A stretch of DNA of 64,000 nt. It comes from Patagioenas fasciata (lineage: Eukaryota; Chordata; Aves; Columbiformes; Columbidae). Shown here piece after piece: positions 56,523 to 64,000 of the stretch. Below the pieces are notes generated by a model. It was given only the letters and a program-made list of their open reading frames with translations, was not told the origin of the DNA and ran no database searches. Position 1 is the stretch's first letter, and each line of letters begins with the position of its first letter. The position numbers were made by a program, and so were the translations under genes. The stretch spans positions 3,787,001 through 3,851,000 of the forward strand of contig NW_027288510.1 in assembly GCF_037038585.1 (NCBI RefSeq), written 5' to 3'.

Positions 56523-57514
56523 GTGAGTTTCGGCTGGGGTTGCTGATGTTTGCAAAGAGGGGGTTGTGCTGGACACCATCTCCTTGGGTGCCCTGACCTC
56601 CCTCCTGCTGGGGATGGATGGGCTGAGGGAGAGGTGGACGTTTTATTAACCTAACTGCCCCTGCTTTGGGGCAGTTTGACTCTGTTTGTGTCTTCTTTTG
56701 TCATTGGTCTTCATGAGAGAACCAGGGCGGTGTGGGTCAGGCTGATAGAATCACAGAATCATTTGGGTTGGAAAAGCCCCTCAAGATCATCGAGTCCAAC
56801 TGTTCCCCCACCCCTGGCACTGCCCCATGTCCCTGAGAACCGCATGTCCGTCTGTCCAGCCCTCCAGGGATGGTGACTCCAGCACTGCCCTGGGTAGCCT
56901 GTTCAATGCCCCACAGCCCTTTGGGGAAGAAATTGTTCCCCAGATCCAACCTAAGATGAAAATCAGGTTAAAATCATACTCCTTTCTGTGAACTGTAACA
57001 CTTGCACACAATTAGAAAGCAGCAAAAGTGTGTGAGAGCAATCATCTCCTGAGAGATTTGTCTGTCCTCGTGCTACAAAGCTGTTGGGCTACAGTATTAA
57101 CCCTGACACAGCCCTTACTTTAAGGCATGTTAAGATGTTTTTATCTTGAGAAATCAAGGCAGAAATTTTTGGTCTGGGACTCGCAGAAAGGGAAGTGGGA
57201 ACCCCCATGCCATCTGGTGGTCTCGGAGACTTGCGCACCCATCAGGACCTCAGGAAAATATTTGAAGCCAAGCTCCTGCCATATTGATGGTCCCACAAGA
57301 AGTCGTTGGCAGAGTTAAGGATATCATTTCTAAGCTTGATTTAGAATGTAAATCAGTTAGTTAATTTTTCTCCCGGTTTTTGAGCAAAGCAAGTGCAGGA
57401 ATTTCGTGAGTTACAGCTCATCTCTGAACATCAGCAGCGCTTCCCCCGTTGCGTCTGTGTCCGACTTGAATTTACTTTCTATTTAAATGCTGATAGGTGT
57501 TCTCTCTTTCTCAG
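56523..57514 (+). other. COLGALT2 intron with CR1
   Basis: Contains a CR1 fragment at 56,746-56,952. No further feature. Confidence 0.65.
56746..56952 (-). repeat. CR1 LINE fragment, reverse orientation
   Basis: ATAGAATCACAGAATCATTT, then ATCATCGAGTCCAACTGTTC and CAGCCCTTTGGGGAAGAAAT. Confidence 0.88.
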
Positions 57515-57634
57515 AGCGCTGAACACGAGTCGGCTCAAAGCTCTCAGCATCGACACCGGGACCCGTGCTCCTCGCGGCCCCTCACCCGGGGAGAGATCGG
57601 CTGCTTCCTCAGCCACTGCTGCATCTGGGAGGAG
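57515..57634 (+). pseudogene. COLGALT2: COLGALT2 exon 9 with 13-bp frameshifting deletion
   Basis: Reads [13 protein letters not shown] in the correct frame to 57,554, then two bases, then [20 protein letters not shown] from 57,557 in another frame. The family has a conserved MLPGY-type segment between them; the exon is 13 nt shorter than expected. Splice sites (tctcag; GAGGAG|gtgagg) are good. As read, the frame stays wrong to the exon end. Confidence 0.88.
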
Positions 57635-58811
57635 GTGAGGGGGGTGCGGGTGCCCTGGGGAGGGTGCTGAGGGCAGGAGCAGTGGGAAGGCACACGGACG
57701 GTCCCAGGACAAATCTAATACCGGTTTCTGGAAGTGTAGGATGGTTTTACTTGGTTTGTAGGGGATCGCGTACAGGGGTTCTCTTGAACACATTGCTCAG
57801 CTTTCTCAGCTCTACTCTCCGTTTGCCAAGTGATTTTTATCAGAGTGTTTTCACGGTTGGTTTTGCAGACCATCTGATAGCCTGTTTGGAGTGAGTTTGT
57901 TTAGGAGAAAGGCAGGAAGGTTTTGAAGAACAAATGGTATTAAAGAAACTCCTGTTTTATTTCCCTGGTTCTTCATGTGTGCTGGAGCAAGTTCCAGTGG
58001 CTCTGCTAACTGCTTTTTTTTGAGCTGGTCTATCATAAATAAATTTAGCAGCAGGGATCTCTGTTACTTGAGCTAACAGGTATTGTTTGGGTTGTAGTAG
58101 CTGTAGCTTCCATCTGTCCTGGTCACCTGGGGAGTCACACTTGAGAGGATCTGGGCTGTGCTGGTTGGAGGTGCTGGAGTTACACAGCCTGACATCGACG
58201 GGAGGGATCATTTCGAGCGAGGTGGGATGTGGAGGCAGGGAGAACAACTTGGTGCTTAGAGAAGACTGGTCTAAGGCAGCAGCTGCCCAAATGTGACTGT
58301 GATGGTTGGATGATCCAAATACCTTTCAGCCAGCAGCAGGGACTTCAGCACTGAGAAATCAGGCAATGATTTGGGGCTTGAGACTTCTGCATCACCAATG
58401 GTCAGATGGTAAGATGGGAACCCACTTGCAGGATGCCTTTGCATGTGTGTTCTTGAAGTTGCCAGGGCCAGACTTTGGATGTGCTGGATCATTCTCCAGA
58501 TTCCAGAAACACTTTTTTTCCGAACAGAAACAGGTTTTTCTGAACAGTGGCTTTGTTGTCAAAGGAGGAGGTGGTCGTGCAAGATGGTAGCTCACGGGGT
58601 TGAGGTGCTGCAGCATCACATGGAGGGTTTTTCTAGGTTGCAGATGCTCAGCCACAGGATATTTTTGGACAGCTCGTCCCAGCTGAGCTGTGAATCTGGG
58701 GCTGGTTCTCCAGCCTCCCTACCTGTATGGTCCAGAGGGCCACGACCAGGTCAGGATGGCCCCCAGAGATTTCGGGGTCACTGTGATCACTTCTGAACCA
58801 TCTTGTTTCAG
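57635..58811 (+). other. COLGALT2 intron, no recognised feature
   Basis: Unique sequence between exons 9 and 10. The shorter introns 58,922-59,400 and 59,608-60,212 are likewise without recognised elements. Confidence 0.6.
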
Positions 58812-58921
58812 GTGGTGAACAGAGAACTGGAGAAGACGCTTGTTATTGAGGACGAGTTCAAGAGGAAGCTCATGAAGCTGATGGATGACATTGAACAAGC
58901 CCAGCTAGACTGGGAGCTGAT
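58812..58921 (+). pseudogene. COLGALT2: COLGALT2 exon 10 with 18-bp deletion of the EDD motif
   Basis: Encodes VNRELEKTLVIED followed directly by EFKRKLMKLMDDIEQAQLDW. The family has six more residues here (an EDDVRFE-type acidic motif thought to bind metal or donor). The deletion keeps the frame and lies at about 58,853-58,857. Splice sites are normal. Confidence 0.88.
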
Positions 58922-59400
58922 GTGAGTCACTGGCCCTCGTGAAGCTCTGGGCACACAGGGGACATGAGCAGCAGAGATGGAGGGTGATGCTGGAGTGCAG
59001 GGAAAGGTGGCAGAGGCTTCTTGATGGCTCTTCCCATCAGGATAACTCTGCTTCTGGGCCAGGCTGGTGCTGGGGTGCCCCAGCTGTGTTGGGTACCACT
59101 GGTGCGCTTTGTGGGCAGTGCTGGTCGTCTGGAGACACTGCTGTGACAGAGGAACTGCCACAGCTCAGCGCTGAGGCTTGGACCGTGTCATCTCAGCTGC
59201 CTTATCAAGTCTTTCACATCTGTACCACCCGCTGGGGTAAGGTTTGAATGTCTGAGAGTGGTACAGGATAGAAATGTGTCAGGGATTGCTTCTTAGATCC
59301 ACCCTTTGTCCTTCCCCGCTTGACATGGACAGTTGTGTGGTCCTAACTGCTGCAGATTCACATTTAGGTTCCGATTTCTGTGGTCTTTTCCCCCTTTAAG

Positions 59401-59607
59401 CTACATTGGCCGGAAAAGGATGCAGGTGCAGGAGCCTGAGAAAGCAGTTCCCAACATCATGAACCTGGTGGAAGCCGATTACTCGTACTGGACCCTGGGC
59501 TACGCGATCTCCTTCCAGGGGGCTCAGAAGCTCATCGGAGCGGAGCCTTTCGGCAAGATGTTGCCGGTGGATGAATTTCTGCCAGTCATGTACAACAAGC
59601 ACCCGGT
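59401..59607 (+). pseudogene. COLGALT2: COLGALT2 exon 11
   Basis: Acceptor cctttaag, donor CCGGT|gtgagt. It encodes [40 protein letters not shown] and [17 protein letters not shown]. Intact and well conserved. Confidence 0.93.
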
Positions 59608-60212
59608 GTGAGTAGGTCGGGTGTCTTCGTTACTTGGGTTCACGTGAGCTTGGTCTTGCTGAATGATTAAGATCTGGTTCGTAGATTTGTGTAGTGTATA
59701 TCATATGTGTTAATATCTATATATGCTTATGTATACCCTTGTTTATGTGTGCACACTTAGTGTGGTACATATAAATGATTAATTTTGGAGCTTGGAGTCC
59801 AAATTATTCACGTTACAGTTTTCAGCAGGTTGATGACTTGAGTGCTCTGCGGGGCACTTCAGAAAATGGAGCTCACTTCGTGCTCTTCAGCTTCATCTGC
59901 AAAAATGGTGATTTATCAATCAGCACTAAGACCTAAAGCAACAAAAGATCAGGTTAATAATCATTCGGTTCTTTAGTGTTTTAATGCTGTTTGACTCAAG
60001 CTACGCAAAACCTCGTGGCGCTTAGTATGCAGCGTGTGATGTTGTGATGCCCACGTTTTATTTTTCTAAAGCTGAATGCAGTGGGTAGAAGGTCAGACCC
60101 CACCACAGCAACGACCTGTGCTGCTTGGGACACATTCACTCAGTGGATGGGCTTGGATCTCGCAGTTCTAAGCATTTCACTCTGTCCCTGATGATTTTTC
60201 TCTCCTCTTTAG

Positions 60213-60487
60213 AGCAAAGTACATGGAGCACTACAAGTCCAGAGACTTGAAAGCCTTTTCAGCAGAACCCCTGCTCGTCTACCCCACGCACTACACAGGG
60301 CAGCCCGGCTACCTTAGCGACACAGAGACCTCCACCACCTGGGACAACGAGACCGTGTCGACGGACTGGGGCAGAACGCACTCCTGGAAATCCGGCAGCA
60401 GGGCACGATCCGCAGCGACGCCAGAACAAGGACGCTCTGCCCTCGCAGTCGTCTCTGGATGCGCCGTCCTCCAGGGACGAGCTGTGA
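60213..60487 (+). pseudogene. COLGALT2: COLGALT2 exon 12 with two single-base frameshifts before RDEL
   Basis: Acceptor ctctttag. The frame reads KYMEHYKSRDLKAFSAEPLL and TETSTTWDNETVSTDWGRTH. Homology then moves to a second frame at about 60,391-60,394 and to a third at about 60,421-60,424, where it ends SSLDAPSSRDEL and a stop at 60,485-60,487. RDEL is the usual ER-retention end of this enzyme. As read, the first frame would run to 60,630 and lose RDEL. Each shift fits loss of one base in a short C or G run. Confidence 0.88.
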
Positions 60488-61755
60488 CCGCCCGCGGCCC
60501 CGCGGCTCTGTCGGGGCTGAACCTGCCTCGCGCTTCGGCTTTTCACCCTTGGCAGTGGCGGAGCCGCTCTGCGTGTGGTCTCCATCCCGCTGCTTCGAGT
60601 GGCAGAGCACAGAGCCTGGAGCTGATGTGACGACTGACCGAGACGCGCAGGGCGAGGCGGGAGATGGAGGAGGAAAAAGAACGAGTGATGCAGACTGGCA
60701 GGGAAAAAAGCAGAGATCTGAACAAAAGCCCTCGCAAGCTTTTGTAAAAGAAAAACCAAACCTTGAATGACGTCTTTCTACAGTTCCTTGTGTAGAATAC
60801 TGTATTTATAAAGATTAATATATAGAGGTGTACAAGTGTTCATACCTTTCTGGATCGCTGTCACTAGGCTGCTGTGTAACTGTTAGTCCTCGTAGGTTCA
60901 CAGGCTTTTTATAACCCTGTTCGCTGAGAGAAACTGCGGGCGAGTGTTTGGGTATTTGGGTTTGTTTTTTCAAAGGGAATCAAAATGGTTTCCAAAACCA
61001 TCCAGCTCCCTGGAGCAGCGCTCCATGTAGGGTCATCTCCTTCATCGCACGCTGATAGAAAAGGATCGCTGGCTTCCCCTCTGCAAATCACAAAACTTAC
61101 TTAGGTGCACTTTTCTATTTATTTCCATCTGCAAGACCCGGTGGCTGCCCAGCGGTTCCACAGCTCCGACAGGCGCTGGTTCTCTGCCTGTGCTTTCAGC
61201 TCCTGGGCTGGTGCTGTCCGGGCTTTCCCTGCTCAGCACTGACTGTGTTTTGGGAAGGCAGGAGCCAGTGCAAACCCTTCTCCGCTGTTCTGCTCTTTTT
61301 CTGCTCTTTTTCCCCTTTGCTGTGAAGCTCAGCTGCTCCATGAGTTATTGTGTTCTCCTGTGAGCGTGGGGTTTGTCCTCTGCTGTGGAGCACGAGAGCG
61401 AAGCCCCCGGAGCCCCGGCTGGCGCAGACCCCGCAGCGAGGGTGACAGACCCGGAGCCAGGAGCAGTTTCCCCAGGGTGAGGAGCAAGTGGAGCTGCTCA
61501 CACCAAGGGCACAGGCAGGGTTGGTGCACGTCACCGGTTCTAAGGCTGTCACCAGAACCTGACAACCTGACAACAGTGTGCTGGCTCCCCGGGCAGTTGA
61601 AGTACAACCAGAACGCAAGAGGCAGCTTAAATTCGGGGTCGTCTTTTTGCCAGGAGCAACAAATGCCGTGATGGAGACAACGGGGAAAAGGTGGAAACTC
61701 TCAGACCGCGGTGCAGTCTCAGAGAGGAAAAGAGATGAACGAGACACTGATGAGC
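60488..61755 (+). other. COLGALT2 3' flank
   Basis: Follows the RDEL stop. GC-rich to about 60,660, then AT-richer with TATTTATAAAGATTAATATA at about 60,802-60,822. No clear AATAAA was found. The ORFs at 61.2-61.7 kb are not recognisable. Confidence 0.5.
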
Positions 61756-61757
61756 GG

Positions 61758-63625
61758 GAAGAGTTGACGTATTTATCATAGAAACATTAAAGGTTATAGA
61801 GAGATGGAATGTTACACGAGATCAAATATTTAAATACATTCGCTCCAGACACAAAATAGTGTTAAAAAGTTCATCTATTTATTATAGATACATTAAATAT
61901 TATACAAAGCTCAAACATGATCTAAAGATCAAACATTAAAATCTACTAACTCCAGACAAGAATTGGTGGGAAAACGTTTGCATATTTATTATATAAGTAT
62001 TAAATATTAAATAAAGATTAAATAGAATACAAAATCAAACATTAAAATATATTAACTCCAGACACAAATTAGTGGTCAAAAGTTAATCTATTTATTATAG
62101 AAACATTCAATATTATATGAAGATTAAATATCATATAAAGATCAAATATTATCTAGAGATCAAACACTAAAATCTACTAACTCCAGACGAGAATTGGTGC
62201 AATAAAGTTCAAGTATTTATTATATAAATATTAAATAAAGATTATGTATTATATAAAGCTTAAATATTAATCCTAGTAACTCCAGATCAAAAAATACTGG
62301 AAAAATGTTTACGTATTTTTATAGAAACATTCAATAATATATAGAGATTAAATATGATATAAGGATCAAATATTAAACTATATTAACTCCAGACAAAAAT
62401 TAGTTGAAAAAAGTTATGTATTTGTCATAGAAATGTTACATATCTATAAAAACTAAATACTACATAAGGATCAAATATTAAAATATTTTAACGCCAGACA
62501 AGAATTGGTGGGGGAAAAAAGTTCACAGATTTATTATGTAAATAAAGATTATGTATTAAATAAAGATTATGTATGATATAAAAGCTCAAATCTTAATATA
62601 TATTAACTCAAGAGAAGAATTAGTGGAAAAAAAGTGACGTATTTATGATAGAGATGTTACATCCATGTAAAGATTGAATATGACATAGGGATCAAATATT
62701 AGAATATTTTAATGCCAGACAAGAATTGGTGGAAAAAAGTTCAAGTATTTATTCTATAAATATTAAATAAAGATGATGTGTTCTATAAAGCTCAGTTATT
62801 AGTATCTATTAACTCCAGAAAAAAAGGGTGGAAAAAAGTTTCTCTATTTATTTTATATGCATCTCTAGATATGTGATATAAAGCTCAAACACTATCTACA
62901 GAAGAAACATTAAAATACATTAACTCCAGACAAAAATGGGTTGAAAAAAGTTGATATACTTATCATATCAATATTAAATATTATACAAGGATCAAATATT
63001 GTATAAAGATTTAATAATAAAATATATCAACTCCAGAAAATAATTATTGGGGAAGGTCTATGTACATAGTAAATAAATATTAAATATTAGTACATTAAAT
63101 AAACATATTAAATAAATATTAAACATTAGTACATTAAATAAACATATCACATAAATATTAAATATCAGTATGTTAAATAAAAAATATTAAATAAAGCTCA
63201 AATACTATATACAGCTAAAACATTTCAATATATTAACTCCAAGGAGAAATTAGTGGAAAAAGTTTACGTACTTATTCTGTGAATACTAAATATTATACAA
63301 GCTAAAATATGCTATAAAGCTAAGCTATTTAAATATAGGAACTCCAAGCAGACATCAGTAGAAAAAAGATTATATAATATTGAAGGTTTCTGTAGAAGTA
63401 TGGAAAGATTAAATATGATAAACACATCGAGTATTAAAATACATTAACTGCAGACAAAAACTGGAAAAAAGTTAATATACTCGTTATAGAAATATTAAAT
63501 ATGATACAAAGCTCAAACATTATATACAGGTCACATATTAAAATATATGAACTCCAGACTAAAACTGGGGGGAAAAAAGTTTACATACTTATGATATAAA
63601 CAGTAAATCCTATCCAGAGCTCAGC
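61758..63625. repeat. AT-rich tandem repeat, about 105-bp period, about 17 copies
   Basis: Diverged units, each with TATTTATTATAG/ATAAATATTAAATATTA, AAGATCAAATATTAAAATAT, then TTAACTCCAGACAAGAATTG and GGTGGAAAAAAGTT. The ACTCCAGA-type landmark recurs near 61,843, 61,950, 62,050, 62,180, 62,280, 62,385, 62,480, 62,605, 62,710, 62,812, 62,920, 63,030, 63,235, 63,340, 63,447 and 63,552. It separates COLGALT2 from the RalGDS-family gene. Confidence 0.9.
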
Positions 63626-63627
63626 CA

Positions 63628-63746
63628 TTACAACCCATGAAGTGCGGGCTCCTCCTGTGCTGCAGCTTTTCTTCTCAGGATGCAGTCGAAGTTGCCCTGG
63701 GTGCTCATGGCGTAGAACACGTTCGCCTTGGGTGGGATCGCCAGCT
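63628..63746 (-). pseudogene. RGL1: RGL1-like last exon, acceptor AG changed to GG
   Basis: The - strand reads LAIPPKANVFYAMSTQGNFD then CILRRKA and a stop (63,628-63,630). This matches the end of the Ras-association domain of RalGDS-family exchange factors. After CILRRK the tail is short and unlike the family's usual Ser/Arg-rich end. The acceptor expected before AGCTGG is GG (63,747-63,748) after a good pyrimidine tract. RGL1 is chosen over RALGDS because RGL1 and COLGALT2 are tail-to-tail neighbours in human. Confidence 0.7.
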
Positions 63747-63929
63747 CCGCAAGAGAGGGAGCAGAGCGAGCGTTCATGGGCGCCCCACTCAGCGTTGGGG
63801 GTTTATTCTCACCGGCAGCTGGGACAACGTGGCGATGGCGTTTCTGACGTCGCTCCGCATGTTACTCTTGCCGGCAAAATGCAGCAGAGCTCTTCCAGCA
63901 GCAGCAGCAGCAGAGTTCTGCTTCCCCAC
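63747..63929 (-). other. Short RGL1-like intron with CAG/CTG run
   Basis: The intron contains a short (CAG)n run at about 63,896-63,913 on the + strand. The donor is normal; the acceptor is damaged. Confidence 0.55.
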
Positions 63930-64000
63930 CTTTGTCCTCGGAGATGATCTGGACCAGCTCGTAATCCTCGGCCGAGCCAGACTGCAGGTTGTGCTTCTCC
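63930..64000 (-). pseudogene. RGL1: RGL1-like penultimate exon (partial, runs off the window)
   Basis: The - strand reads EKHNLQSGSAEDYELVQIIS then EDK and a donor G|gtgggg, phase 1, as needed to join the next exon. It is the Ras-association domain of RalGDS-type proteins, which bind active Ras or Rap and activate Ral. Open here, but grouped with the damaged last exon. Confidence 0.7.

Larger units (their letters stand above)
44110..60487 (+). pseudogene. COLGALT2: COLGALT2 (procollagen galactosyltransferase 2), probable pseudogene, exons 2-12
   Basis: COLGALT2 is an ER-lumen GT25-family enzyme that adds galactose to hydroxylysine of collagen. Eleven exons match the family in order, from the TDHN-region exon to the RDEL terminus. 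Strings such as [47 protein letters not shown] and VYPTHYTGQPGYLSDTETS identify COLGALT2 rather than COLGALT1 or CERCAM. Exon 1 was not found. Lesions: acceptors of exons 3 and 4 lack AG, a 13-bp deletion in exon 9, an 18-bp deletion of the EDD region in exon 10, and two 1-bp shifts in exon 12. Introns are kept, so this is a DNA-level copy or the locus itself, not a retrocopy. Confidence 0.88.

Noticed and set aside
44110..60487. COLGALT2 as a processed retrocopy
   Set aside because: Introns are present with mostly canonical sites and matching phases, so it is a genomic copy.

Overview
The window is vertebrate nuclear DNA, almost certainly from a bird. The signs are many CR1 LINE fragments ending in the characteristic ATTCTATGATT-type 3' tail, an ERVL-like endogenous retrovirus of the kind common in birds (especially songbirds), and GT-AG split genes. 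There is no prokaryotic content, and no tRNA or rRNA gene was recognised.

Region 1 (1-26.4 kb, + strand) is the middle of an axonemal dynein heavy chain gene, best matching DNAH9. Fourteen exons encode about 773 consecutive residues, from the AAA1 Walker B motif through all of AAA2 to the end of AAA3. Every splice site and phase in this part is intact. The introns hold CR1 fragments, a solo LTR with a 5-bp target duplication, a 39-bp minisatellite of about 39 copies (21.2-22.8 kb), and probable older LTR remnants.

Region 2 (28.3-34.6 kb, - strand) is a decayed ERVL-like provirus: 3' LTR, polypurine tract, broken integrase/RNase H/RT/protease/Gag, a membrane-protein-like ORF in front of Gag, primer binding site, and a 5' LTR whose outer part is missing. 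No env gene is seen.

Region 3 (34.6-64 kb) is a different locus. It holds COLGALT2 exons (+ strand, 44.1-60.5 kb) and the extreme 3' end of a RalGDS-family gene, probably RGL1 (- strand, from 63.6 kb), in the tail-to-tail order known for RGL1/COLGALT2. Between them lies an AT-rich tandem repeat of roughly 105-bp period. COLGALT2 looks like a pseudogene: two splice acceptors have lost AG, a 13-bp deletion shifts frame, an 18-bp deletion removes a catalytic acidic motif, and two 1-bp shifts precede the RDEL end. The last RGL1 exon also lacks an AG acceptor.

The main observation is the join itself. An intact dynein gene stops after AAA3 with no further exon seen. An ERV with a sheared outer LTR follows, then a degenerate piece of COLGALT2-RGL1 without COLGALT2 exon 1. 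This suggests a segmental duplication or rearrangement into or beside DNAH9, with the sheared LTR edge (about 34,595) as a candidate breakpoint. A misassembly is the main alternative.
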